Assembly: GCA_025345505.1 (NCBI GenBank)
Contig: JANVCC010000048.1
Location: 3,129,455-3,193,454 of the forward strand
Reading direction: 5' to 3'
Origin: Todiramphus chloris collaris
Taxonomy: Eukaryota; Chordata; Aves; Coraciiformes; Alcedinidae
DNA length: 64,000 nt
In this document: piece after piece, positions 1-12,455 of the stretch
Layout: the number at the start of each line of letters is the position of its first letter
How positions within the stretch are numbered: the first letter of the stretch is position 1
Notes under the pieces: model-generated
Database searches by the model: none
The model's input: only the letters and a program-made list of their open reading frames with translations
What the model was told of the DNA's origin: nothing
Program-made: the position numbers and the translations under genes

Positions 1-1971
1 ATTCCAGTTAAACCAGCTACGCATCACTAATTCCATACATATTTTCCTCTTTCTAACTACAATTAGGAACACAGCTTGCTCAGTTTTGCCTGCGTTCTAA
101 AAGGAAGATTTCTCTTACTATGGTGAGACAAATGGACCTCAGAGATAGAAAGGAATCACAGTTACAACGAGCTCAGAGAGTGATACAACTGGCTTTGTAG
201 GACACCAGTACATTCAGCACCGGCGTGGTATGTGACAATACCACAGCAGCAGTGGTTCCCCAGCCAATGTGTGTGCACTCTGGCTGGACTGCAATTCTTT
301 TGTAATTATTCACATTTTCACTTGCAAGCAAGTTAACACGACTGAGTCTCGTGAATACTCATCAAGAATACATCCACACGTGCTGAATTTTGAACGCTCT
401 TAAGGTTTAATTCTCCAATCAACAAGAGGGATCTGTTATTCTGCCAAGGGTAAGAAATCACAGCGTTTTGTTCTCGAGTAATTAACAACAAGTAAACAGG
501 CAAAATAAGTTGTGAATAAGCCACAGATTAAAGTATGTGGGGAAAAAAAAAAACCAAACCCCAAAACATTTCTATCATTCAGACAAGTGTTTGAAAAATC
601 CTGGAAGAGAGTAGGTGAACACAGTAAAGTGCTGGATAACCCCAAGATGACAGCTCTGAATGCTTTGCACTGCCTGTCTCAGGCTAGGGAGCTACTGCCC
701 AACAGCTGATTTTTCACAGGGCAAGCACAGACATCTGCCAAATGAACTGAACTGGATGTCGATGGGGAGAACGTGGAAGGCTCTGAAAGAAACATGCAGA
801 ACACTTTCTTGTTGCCCCCCAACTCCCCAAATGCTTCAAGAATCACCTTCCAAATCCTTCATAAATGTATACAGTAAAAAAAAAAAATCTCTAATTCAGA
901 GCATTGAGGCAAGTTACTATTAGAATCCATAGACTGAGAGGCTGAGACATGCTTTATATGGGAGAAAACAAGGTGCCTCTGATTGTTCGAAGGTAGGCAG
1001 GAATACTTTCAGGCTCCTCAGTTAGGATTTCAACACATAAAGGGGACAGGGGACAATCACAAATGTTATGTCTAACTTACCTGCAGTCTGAAAAGACACA
1101 AAGCAGCTTTAAAAAACTTAGTACGAGTACTGAGATCTGTTTGGCTGCAGAGCACAGAACTCTGCCAATTAATTTGGGTGATGACAACACTAACTCGCAC
1201 AAAGCTCTGAACTGGATTAACCCTTGCACAGAAATCAGCTCAGTTAAAACCAGCTTAGAAACCTCAACGCTCACTCTCCTATAGTCCATCCACCCCGGAG
1301 AATGCCCTAAAAGCTTTACCCAGCAGAGGTGGCAGCAAGGGTTCTGTCCAGAACAGCTACAAGGCAGAGAGGGGATTTCTCAAGCAGGGTTAATCCATTA
1401 ATGTCAAAGCAGCATTAGCAAATCCATCATCTCTACACAGAAAGCCAACTGAAGCACAGGCAGATGGGACAAGCACCTGTAAGACCATCCTGCTCTGGAG
1501 GAGCCCTAAGGTGTGGGGCAGACAGGTGGGACAAGGGAAAAAGGGTCTTTTCTAGAAACTTTTGAGACCAACTGGGCAGTGCTGCCTCTGCATCAGCTTC
1601 TGATAACTGACAATCTTAAATATATTGACCAAAGGTGCAAACAAAACCATTACAAATAATTCATCTGAAGTCCTTTGTCATGTTAGCTGCCTGGGCTCCC
1701 TGTCCATAATGTAGATAGTGCCCCAGATTTCCCATAATCTGTTCAGCAAACTCCATCTGAGCTGAGCTTCTCTGAAGTGACCAATCCATAGATGAACATC
1801 AGCGCTTTGACAAGCTCAGGATGTGGTAAATCTGATCCAATAAGGCATAATACTAAAACCAGTATGAGCTCCGGTCAAAATGGGTGTACAGGAAAAACTG
1901 TGCTTAGGAACCCACCCAGCAGCGAATACTCCTTTAATCTCACCATTAAATGCTGTGTATATCCAAAGAAA
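1..1971. other. Unique AT-rich intergenic DNA, no gene seen
   Basis: Short A runs (543-553, 877-888) and scattered short open frames under 90 codons with no recognisable protein. No CR1 end or RNA gene seen. Confidence 0.7.
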
Positions 1972-2425
1972 TTCATAGAATCATGGAATGGTTTGGGTTG
2001 GAAGGGACTTTTAAAGGTCATCTAGTCCAACTCCCCTGCAGTGAGCAGGTTCATCTGCAACTAGAGCAGGCTGTTCAGAGCCCCATCCAACCCGACTTTG
2101 AATGTCTCCAGGGATGGGGCTTCTACCACCTCTCTGGACAACCTGTGTCAGTGTTTCACCACACTCCTCATAAACAATTTCTCCCTTCTATTTAGTCTAC
2201 ATCTGCTCTCTTGTAGTGTAAAACCATCGCCCCTTGTCCTGTCACAGCAGGTCCTGCTAAAAAGGCTGTTCCCATCTTTTTCATATGCCCCCTTTAAGTA
2301 CTGGAAGGCTCAAATAAGGTGTCCCTGGAGCCTTCTCTTCTCCAGGCTAAACAACCCCAACTCTCTCAGCCTTTCTTCAGAGGAGAGGAGTTCCAGCCCT
2401 CTGATCCAGACCCGCTTCCAATAGC
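1972..2425 (-). mobile_element. CR1 LINE 3' fragment
   Basis: The + strand begins TTCATAGAATCATGGAATGG followed by GGTTGGAAGGGAC, the reverse complement of an avian CR1 3' terminus. It continues through the 3' UTR and the C-terminal ORF2 region ('ccagggatggggcttctacc', 'cttctccaggctaaacaacc') to about 2425. Moderate divergence; no intact frame. Confidence 0.9.
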
Positions 2426-4137
2426 CCGACACAGCAGCAGTGACTCCACTCTGCACGTGGCAGGAAATCCATCCGTGTGTCCTTGCCTTCTCGTAAATAC
2501 CCTGCCTCCGTGTACTGAAAGCTGTGAATGCTTGAAGCTAATCGCTTTTGACTGCAATCCATAGGCAGTACAGGATGGATTTCCAAATTACTCACCTAAA
2601 AAACGTGTTTCCCTTCGCCAGAAGAAAATAAAAATAACAATGAGCTGGATGCGGCTCTAATAACCACAGACATTTATTTATAATGAAGTCAGGCCACCTG
2701 AAGAAGAGAGGTTTGCAGCAAGATTTTGTGTTAAGTATAAACTCCAGTTCCCTTCACTTTCAGTCTTCCTGTCACAGTTAACAATTATTACACTTAAAGC
2801 CAAAGCTGCTCTGAAGGAGAACATGAGCTGGAACTGCCAACACAGAGGCTTAGATACCCAGTTAATAATTTAGTAGCAGCAACCTATCAGGATATACCAG
2901 TTCACATTTCTCCACAGAAACTTCTTCTTTGTGAAGGAATTTCTTTGGGAGGTCACTGCTAGAGAAGAGAGTGGGCAGTGCTGTCTGCAAGGAAATGCCT
3001 ATTACAGGCTCCGAGAATTAAGCTGGATAACTTGCACGGACTTCTTTAAATGAAAGGCAGTAACATTTTTATGAATATTAAATCCCCTAGACAGAACTCT
3101 TCTGCCACACTGCAGTATTTTATCTGATTTGAAAATATTCTAGCTCTTGCCCCTGCGCAGATATACCCAGAGGTCCATATAAAACATGCAAATGCAAGGG
3201 AAAAAAGTGTCATTAAGCTCTTCACAATCTAAATTTTAAGTTTAGAAAGGACAGGACTGGCAGTGAGTGAAGTTGATCCAAAACCCAGTGTTAAATTTTG
3301 AGCCTGTTCCTTTCTTGTTATAGAAGAATGTTTATTCACATGCATTATTCTTGCCTATTAAATATTCCTTCCAGACTTCACAGATGTCAACGCAGGTAAG
3401 ATAATACCATTACTTCTATTTTTCCTTAAGAGAGTCATCCAAATCAAGCAATATTTCTGCAAAGCATCATCAAATCCGATATACTCATCAACTGTGATAT
3501 AGAAATGGAAATGTCTAACTCAGACTGCAAAAATATGCTCAAAAGTAATAAAGGTGGTACAATGAAAATCAGCTGGGGAAAATAAAAAGTTCTATGCTTT
3601 GACTCATCTCCTCAGCCAAGGCACTTACCAAAGTAAGTTTTAGTGATCATCTCTCCAGATTAAAAATACACCCTTTCTGTTAAATATAAATGTTCCTGTC
3701 TTCTTCTATATATATATTTTTGCTATGTATAGAAAAGAAGATCGAGGAAGTTTTATTTCACTGAGATCCAAATTCATGTCACTAACTGCAGGAATTTCTC
3801 TGGGGTGCCTAATTAGAAGGCCCATCAACAAAGATTGCCTAGATAAGTCAATGCTGAGAGAAAGCTTTAAAGGATAATTCAGTGTTGCTACTCTAAAATT
3901 GCCTCTTCTCATGGGCTATAGAACAGGGCTCCTAATCTCAGCTGGGTGTTACAATTAGTTGAAATTAATTCTGGCCCCAATCCCTAGGGCTCTTTCAGTA
4001 AAAGAGTTTTCTTTTTTTCTCTTCATTCTGAAAAAACCCATTTCTACTCACAAACCCAAGAAACCCATACCACAGAAAAAGTAAAACCGAACCAAGAGTA
4101 ACTCTCTTGTATCCATGACCATTCTTTGTTCTTGTAG
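2426..4137. other. Unique intergenic DNA between two CR1 pieces
   Basis: AT-rich, with a short TA tract near 3708-3718. I see no exon, repeat family or RNA gene. Confidence 0.7.
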
Positions 4138-4195
4138 GTATGGTTGGACTCGGTGATCTAGGAGGTCCTTTCCAACCACAATTGTTCTGTGAATC
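4138..4195 (+). mobile_element. CR1 LINE 3' tail (very short)
   Basis: Reads as a forward CR1 tail: GGTTGGACTCGGTGATCTAG, then AGGTCCTTTCCAACC and a degraded TTCTGTGAATC end. Only about 60 nt remain, so this is a severely 5'-truncated insertion. Confidence 0.8.
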
Positions 4196-6377
4196 AGCCC
4201 ACCCTGGACTCCTGAGGACATCCAGGATACACAACACTCACAAACATCCTCTGCTCAGGAACAGGAAGAACACAGAGCCATGAAACAGAAAAAAAAATTA
4301 TCAGATCCACCTATCTTCTTCAGGACACACTTCACCAAAGTCAATGGACACAGCCTTGCAGAACCCCATCCCAAGCTCCATGAACTCAGACAAGTTCATT
4401 ATTCCTTCAATAAACCAGTTAAAAAAAATCCAGGCTACTGACATGCCAACAAAACAAGGGTCATTTAGGAATGCTAAGTGAGCATTTAGCGTTCTCATTT
4501 AGGAATGCTAAATGAGAATATTCAGCTGTCTAGGGTTCAGATGGGGGTGGGGGAGAGACAAAACTATATTTTCCCATGCTCCTTATCCTTGAGAGACTGA
4601 TTTTTTTGCTCCCAAAAGATGCCTGCCTAAGGAAAAAGCAATGATGTCTCATCCTTTTTCATCCTGCTCTATATGATATACGAAAAACTAAAGGGAAGAA
4701 TCAAGAAGGTGGTTTAGCTTGCACTCAAATGTCTGTGTAGTCTGGAAAGGCTGCAGTGACTGAAAAATTTATGAAATTATGATGTGAGAAAAAAGAAACA
4801 GACATAGAGATTGTGTTGCCTAGTGTCGTTCAGCCAAGATTTTCAAGAATGACTAATGATTTTGGCTGTTAGGATGCCTGGATTGCCTTTGTGGGGATTC
4901 ATTTCCAGAAAGTGTCGAGTATTCTTCCTCTGAAAATCAAGCCTCCTAAAAACTGTATATAGCTGGGAAACCAAAAAAAAAAGGAGGCATAAAAAACTTT
5001 CTTTAAATTTTGACTATTTTTTAAAACACCCACTTAATGACAATGCCCAAAAAACACACTTGGAAAAAATAATGTCATTGTTAAGGGATTGGATTATCTG
5101 CTATATAGTTACAGTATTGCAATATATACCCCTGAGATACTCAAGCAGCTCATGAGGAAAACTAGGGATGATTATGTATTATCTGAGACATGCAGAGTTT
5201 AAAAATAGGCAAAAATAATGCCTCCAGACTGTTTTTTCTCTGCTATACCACAACTGATACTTTTACTAGACATTGAATTCACCACGTTAGCGATTAGTTT
5301 TAATTTAAGCTACTTCAAAAGAGCGTTTCTGTGGAAATCAGTGGGGTTTTTATTTTCCCCAAATGCAGACACTCTCCTGCAGTTACAGATGTACTCCTTG
5401 AAATCACACAGAAAGCCTGTGGAAACTGATAGATTTGGTTTGCATTTAAGAGTTCATACAACTGTTAGGCCAAATGGGACGACACAGCTGTCTTCAGTGA
5501 AGCACGTGCTTGGCTATTTCCATTGGATTAGGATGTTACCCATGCAGCATGACCTTCCCTTGTAGTCACTCAGATAGCCTAAAACACAAACATTTACTAA
5601 AATCCACTTGAAAATACACCACAGAACACAGAATTATTGTATGCTGCAAGACACCATTACTTAAGTTGCCAAATTTGCTGGGAATTCATAAATTCACAGC
5701 AAATTACAAGGCACAAAGAGCTGCATACAGGATTAAATCCCTTACCTCCAGCAGTTTTACACAAGTTTTATATGATATATGCTCATTTCACAGAGCTAAG
5801 TGCCCACCAATCAAACTACTACAAATGCCCCCAAAACTGGTTATCTTTTTAGAAGATAAATCGTGCTGTTTATATAACTTATTAAAAACTGCACCCTTGC
5901 ATTCCTTTTTCAGATAAAAAGTGTGAGGGCACTGCTTTATCACTTTAACTATGTGTTTCTTTGAACATATTTGTGCTTTAAAGTAAACACCAATGCTAGT
6001 TTTTTTACAACTACTAAAATCAAAACACATCTTTCCAAACTAATCTGTACAATGGTTGGGAAGAGCCTTTGATTCAATACCGTAATTATAAACAGGCACT
6101 TAAGTCAGACGTACTAAAAGAGCATCAGTCATTTAAAATCAAATTAACAGTTTGATTAATCAAACACCAGACTGTCAAGTCAGATAACATACCTGATGGC
6201 TTTGTTCAGTTACCAAAGAGGGTTTCCACTTTCAGCGCTATAGATTCCAGCAGCAAAGCAAAATCTACTCAAACAGAAGGTTTTGGGTTCCTTTAAACAT
6301 GTTCTATAGTGTTAGTAAGAAAATTCTCACAAGGCAAATTCTGCTCCACTTCCATATAGTTCCATGGAAGGAATCGA
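4196..6377. other. Unique intergenic DNA with one small hairpin repeat
   Basis: Contains the 4461-4518 repeat pair. A 115-codon open frame at 5218-5565 resembles no protein I know and is treated as chance. Confidence 0.65.
4461..4518. repeat. Near-identical 22-bp repeat pair with a 10-bp hairpin
   Basis: Two 22-bp copies (4461-4482 and 4495-4516; each starts tcatttaggaatgctaa) differ at one base. The second copy with its flanks forms a perfect 10-bp stem, ttctcattta (4492-4501) against taaatgagaa (4509-4518), with a 7-nt loop. Confidence 0.85.
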
Positions 6378-6755
6378 GAATCATAGAATGGAATCCTACA
6401 GTGGTAGGGGCTGGAAGGGACCTCTGGAGATGATCGAGTCCAACCCCCCTGCCAGAGCAGGGTCACCCAGGGCACCCACACAGGAACAGAGCCAGGGGGG
6501 GTTTAAAAGTCTCTGGAGAAGGAGACTCCAGAACCATTCTGGGCAGCCTGGGCCAGGCTCTGGCACTCTCACAGGGAAGAAGTTTCTTCTCATGTTGAGG
6601 TGGAACTCAACATGAAGGGGAGGAACCCCTCTTGGACTGGGGAGCCCAGAACTGGACACAATGCTCCAGAGGTGGTCTCACTAGGTCAGAGTAGAGGGGG
6701 AGGAGACCCTCCCTGGACCTGCTGGACACACTCTTCTTTATGCATCTCGGAGACT
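6378..6755 (-). mobile_element. CR1 LINE fragment with internal deletion
   Basis: Starts with AGAATCATAGAATGGAATCC and GGAAGGGACCTCTGGAGAT, a CR1 3' end in reverse. On the minus strand 6610-6380 encodes the ORF2 C-terminus (NMRRNFFPVRVPEPG). The next part, 6755-6616, encodes a region that normally lies well before it ([18 protein letters not shown]). The segment usually between them is missing, with the junction near 6600-6616. Inactive. Confidence 0.9.
6590..6615. repeat. Perfect inverted repeat at the CR1 deletion junction
   Basis: Arms tcatgttgag (6590-6599) and ctcaacatga (6606-6615) are exact reverse complements around a 6-nt loop. They sit where two normally distant parts of the CR1 element are joined. 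Confidence 0.75.
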
Positions 6756-9700
6756 TTACAGATACAGTTCCTGTCTCTTTGAGGCCCACTTTTCAGGCAG
6801 AAAGGTGCAGTAGGACTCAGGGGGATGTACATTAATAGGATCAGGTCATACTTACAAAGTCTACCAAAGTGGTAGAAAACCAGCTTATTGACTTTTTTCT
6901 GAACATTAGTGATTATTTACTAAAATAAGTATGGGAGTCCAGAGCACAGATACGATAGGTTGCATACATTTTCACACCTGAATCACCCTCCCCTCCACTG
7001 CAGTATTTTCTGTTCCCACTGTATGACATGGGGTGTGAAGATTGGTCTCTCCAAAAGTAAATTTGACAAGATCCTTTGCATTCGAGACAATGTAGCTGCT
7101 GCCATGATGTTAAAAACCCAACATGGAAAAGATTGTTCCAGGTCACTACTCCCCCAGAGTAAGGAAATGCACAGGCTGGAATAGATCATGCTAAACCAGC
7201 CACACATATCTATAGAACCATTATGGAAAACACCAGCCCTGTGCCCCAAAGCAGGGTAATCCTCTGTGCTACTGGCATCGACCACAAGTGTGACCGAGAA
7301 TTGTCTTCTGAAGTGAAGCAACTCATCACTCCTCCACCGCAAGACCAATACACGGCAGCGTGTCTGGCAGGATGTGTCTCTAGATAGGTTGTATTTGATT
7401 TGTGGGGAAAAAAAACCACCCCTGTTGCTCAATGCACAAAGAAGGAATACACTTCCATTGATCAAAAAGGTCTGAAGGAGAGGGAGAAAGCCCTCTCTCT
7501 TTCTTCTGCAATATCCAAATGCTCCTGCTGTTGGAGAATAGCAATCAGGCAAAGAGATTCTGCATGCTCCAAAATCAGTAATAGCCTGAAAACATCTATG
7601 AAACTACAGCTAAAGAGAGAATTTCTCACTGTATCAGTTCACCCACTATTACTAGGCACTGAAAGATTGCACCTACGACAACCACTCCGGGTTGTGAAGC
7701 AGCATCAAGAAGCAGATGTGTGCTTCTGGGGATAGGACTGTTTTCAAAAGAAGGATTGTAAACGCACGTCCTTCACAGTGTCTGATCTGGAGCCCATTCC
7801 AGCATGACAAGGAAGGGTAGAGTGGAACCATGCCAAGTACACCAACATAAAACCTCTAAATTCATAGCAGACAATTAAAATGGATGGAAATAGGGACCAA
7901 TTCCAGATTAAACAGAGCGAAGGGAAAACTTGAAGAATCAAAACCCGCCACCTCGTACACCAAACATCTTTCTGTCACGGCTCAGTGTGCAGCCTGCACA
8001 ATATCTACGGACGCGTAACCAAGGAAGAATAAAAAAATGCCTCTTGTAGATGGTGTCTAGCAAAACTGATAAATCCTTGGCTTCATTCCAGAACAGTTTT
8101 TGACACTTTTTCATTTATGATTACGATTCAGACTTTAAATGCCTCTATGCTTTTAGCCTTAAATACATAATATTTGCCAGTTGCATTCTAAGTAACAGTT
8201 CTTTTCAGGGAGGTTTCTGCCTATGGGGCCATTTGGGGGCTGAAGAGTCTAATTCAATTCGATGCATTTTAGTGTTCTACGGTGCCCACTGATATGCCCT
8301 GACTATTGCACGTGAGAGACCTAAAGATGGGCAGAAAGTAATTGGCCAGTGGGATATTCCCCACACACACACATTCAAAGAAAACCCCCTAAAACTGTGT
8401 AAAAATAAAATAAAATCTTAAGCCACTGCTTAAGTGAGTTATGAGTGAAACAAAGATCCTGGGTTACAGGAAAGCTAAAGGCTTATGGTAAAAGCATTTC
8501 TCTTGCTTACATTGGCATAAAGACAAAAAGGTTTCAAAGAAAATTTATATGGGTTTTGCCAATTCATTACAGTCTTTCTGCAAAAAGAATTTCCAGCACG
8601 GGTCAAAATCCAATGCTATATGAACCTCAATGTCTTCCGAGGTTTGGATCAAGTATGCCCTAAAAATTATGGCTGCTTATCTGATCTCTGAAGCTTCCTT
8701 TCTTCCCTTTCCCTCCACAGTCTCGATCTCTCCCTCCACAGCCTCACTGCAATTTACTACAACTCATACCAGTCCACCTCACTGTTCTTAAAATATCAAG
8801 TGTGAATGCCACCAAAGACTTTTTCCTCTTCTTCTAACCGCTAATATCAGTCAGATGGATGTTTCAGATATCAGATCTCAGGAAAAGAGAAGTGGTAATG
8901 GATTGCAACAGCAAGACTCAAATCCTGTATCTGGTGGACTGAATTCTTCTTGCGTATTCACAGATATTTCCTCAGGATTCAGTGAACAAGAACTCACCAC
9001 TCAGTTCCACAACCCCCCTGCAAAGATATGCCCTAGAGATCTACTGCGTACAGAAAACTCACCTATGTATTTGCACAAGTGTGCAGGCAACTTGGACTTT
9101 ACATTTTTTATTCAAACCCAATAACACCTAAAATTGACACAGTTTTCTGTTGGTGTTCCTTAATGTGAAGAAGTGAATTATTTCTAAAGCCAATGCTTGT
9201 TCTTCAGGCTAGACAGATCATCAGATAAGGATGACTAACGATGGCTAAGCATTGTTTCACTTTTAATCCTCTTTGATATTAATGGAGGCCCTGTTTTCAA
9301 AAGGGGGCACATAATAGCAGGCAACAACGTGGTCACTTCATGGTTGAAACATCTACCATACTGATCTGAGAACATTTTAAATGAAAGAAAAATTGATCAG
9401 GTACTTTACTCTGTAAAAAGCAATTTTAAGAAAAGACCAAGTTTTTTATCAATTTGTATGAAATCTTAGATGTGATAGTTTCTATTTGAAAACCAAAGTG
9501 CTTCAGAAAGATACAGGCTTCACTTTCAGAAAAACTCAGGAGCACAAAATAATGTTCAGGACTGAATTTTTAAACATTTGGCTTCCTTATTTTTTCTTAT
9601 CTTTATAAAAAGCAAACAAACAAACAAAACCCACACCCTTTCCCAACAGTACAGTCCTAGCTATACGCAGGGAGGAATCATCCTCTTCCACATCCTAATG

Positions 9701-10462
9701 GACATATGGTTGTGTCACTGACACCCTATCAGTCTTGGCACTCATATAGGAAATCTCAGTATAAGGGTGAAATAGGGATGAATTAACCTCTTTAGTCTTA
9801 GCATCTCGACCACATGAATATTCAGACGAATGTATTCTGTCACTTCTGTTACAGGTAACCTTCTTGTACAGACCCACTATCCTGGAAGACCACAAGAAGA
9901 CTGCATTGCAAAGTAACGATCTTGCTCATAAGCTTATAAATTTCATTTGATAACAGAATCTCTACGTAGGAAGCTACGAGGGAATAAGTGCAATAAAATA
10001 GCTTCTTTTCCTATATGTTGGTCAGTCAGCTTACCCAAATTCCATAGAGAAGTTCACTGTTAACTGGTGCGTGGGCAATTCATGATCACACCAACACTTA
10101 CAGTAGCACCTCACCCAGTTTTCACCCTCACTTAAAAAAAAAATTAAATATGTATTTCTCATTTTTCATAACTTATAAATCAGTGCAAGCATCTGAACTG
10201 AACAACAGAGGGAGAATTTCAGACGGCTGAGTGAATTCACATCCCTCCTTTGCTATGGACAAAGATTACTCACTCTCCTAATATCTGTTGAAGATTCAGA
10301 TAAAGCTAATTCAGACTGAATTAGTTCAATCTCTTCTTCTCAAGCATCTGACCAATAGAACAGGGGTTTAAAAACATCAGAAAGGCAGTGAACTTCTCCA
10401 GAAGGCCATCTCAGCCAAAGTCTACACCAAAACTTCATTTGCTTTAATCTGGCATATAGAAA

Positions 10463-10490
10463 ATATATATACATATATATATATATATGT
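10463..10490. repeat. (TA)n microsatellite with one C
   Basis: Alternating AT tract of about 28 nt with one C interruption. Confidence 0.9.
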
Positions 10491-11841
10491 GATCTGGCAC
10501 ACTAATATATATATTCCTCACTATTCACAAGAATTCGTAGCAGTCTGGACCATTTCCTTCATAAATCTTAGGGGTGGAATAAAGGGAAGCCTTTCACAGT
10601 ATGACACCGTGATTCTAATTCCTTTAACAACTTTATTTCAACAGAAACTGTGGCCCTTCAGATATATGCTCCTGAGACTGCAGGATTTTCTTTTCCCCAC
10701 TGCATTAGTTTTAAATACAGGCTCATACAATTGCACAAAGTAATAGCACTCAAAGGGGAAAAAAAAAACAAAACCCAAACCTGTTAAAGAAGTTGTAATC
10801 AGTGAAATTGCAGAAAAGAGGGAGAAATGGGATTATTTTAATAGCTTTTTCATATTGGTACTTGCTGTATCTGTAGAACAAACATTTATGGAAATGAAAT
10901 CAGGACTTTCTCAGACTTCCAGCTTCCTTTGCAACATTCCTCTTCTGGTCTGTGTACTGCAGGATAGATTTAGCTCCCTGTTCACTTGCCACCTTTAGAT
11001 CATGCTACCCAGAGGGTATTTGAAGGAGAACTGCACCCAATTCCGTCAGCCCAGCAGCACAAATTTGCATGGGATAAGTTCTTCCCCCAGCAAATAAACC
11101 GTGCCATAATATTCTTAGCTTCACTAATCAAAGGACAGTTCAGCCATCTGCACATGAAGTCACACTGTTCTAACACTGCTTTAAACATCGGAAAGGTCAA
11201 TACAAATACGTGCTCGAAGTGAAAAGTTCCCTTATTTGACATCAGCAGCTCAACACATCTTTGCTATCCAGTTTAAAACCAGAGACTGGAGACAGCTTAG
11301 CTACTGGCTCGACAAGTACAATGGTATTCACCCCTATTTTTCCACCTCTTGCTCACTGCAGTGTGAATACCCATGGTTTAAGGAACATGTGGCCACCCTC
11401 TCCCGGAGGCAAATCTGAATTCACTTGTCCACTTCCAGGGCACTTTGCCCTGACTGAGGAAGGAGACTTGACAGACAATATCCAGTGTAAGCCTCTTTTC
11501 TTGTATACTCACACGAGACAATGACCCAGGGCCAAGTCTACTTTCCTGCCAACCGAGAGACAGGAAAGAGGTTGCATTCTTTAAACAAAAGAATTACTTA
11601 TTCCGTTGCTAGCAAAACTCCAACTTGCACTTTTACAGCTTTACATAAACGTCTGTGATCTGGAAAGAGAAGGTGCATCTCAATCAGACTGCGTAACCAT
11701 TCAGAATAACTAGCTCCTACCATCTCAGCTTAAAATACTGGTCATGTGTGTGATGCAGCAACCTCTGAAGACCACACATGAACTTGGGACTCCCTGTGTT
11801 AGGTGCTTCCTGCATAAGGGAGATTAATACAAAGAATGTAC

Positions 11842-11859
11842 TATATATATATATATATA
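11842..11859. repeat. (TA)n microsatellite
   Basis: Pure alternating TA, about 18 nt. Similar tracts occur at 16204-16219 and 37689-37707. Confidence 0.9.
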
Positions 11860-12249
11860 AAGAATAGACAACAAGGATGAGAAACCATGTTTATTTCCAG
11901 ACTATTACTGCAAAAACTGAGGCACATGCGTATCAGGCTACGCTGAAAGTGCAGAGAGTTAAGTTTAACACACATCGAGGTATCTCACATTGACGAATCA
12001 CAAGGTAATAATTTCTTTTTTACTCCAAATCCTTTTCGAATATGTGGATATATATAATTTACTTCTGAGTAGGACTGGATGTCCAGTGGATTTTCATATT
12101 TTTGGACAGCATGACATTCCTTGAAATGACTCCAAACCTGAATAACAGTGTTTTAAAATTAATTCCAGTTACAGTTTCATTCATCCTCAGTCATGATCCA
12201 ACCCTGGAAGGGGCTGGAGATCAAAACTACCCATGATCACAAGTATTCT

Positions 12250-12455
12250 TACATAAGAGTGGCCAGGCTGGGTCAAACCAAAGGTCTATCTAGTTGGATA
12301 TCCTGGCTCTGACAGGGGCCAGTAGCAGATGCCTAAGGAAAAGTATCAGAGCAAGGCAAGCACATATTGATCCTTCCCCTGGTTACACTTCCAGCATCCT
12401 GTGGTTTTAGGGCTTCCTGAGCCAGAGGTTCTGACAGCAGTTTTATATGCTGAAT
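12250..12455 (-). mobile_element. Old CR1-type LINE fragment (pre-avian family)
   Basis: The + strand contains GGGTCAAACCAAAGGTCTAT, TATCCTGGCTCTGACAGGGG and GGGCTTCCTGAGCCAGAGGT. These are diagnostic blocks of an old family shared by birds, turtles and crocodilians that I regard as the reverse complement of an ancient CR1 3' region. Three more copies occur in this window and align block by block. Family naming is from memory. Confidence 0.72.

Larger units (their letters stand above)
6756..12249. other. Unique intergenic DNA, no gene seen
   Basis: Holds the 10463 and 11842 TA tracts and a short CA tract near 8361. The longest minus-strand open stretch (7552-6983) begins with TTG, not ATG, and shows no known domain. 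Confidence 0.65.

Noticed and set aside
6983-7552. 189-codon minus-strand frame in the desert
   Set aside because: Starts with TTG instead of ATG and has no recognisable domain. One frame of this size is about what chance gives in 64 kb on six frames.
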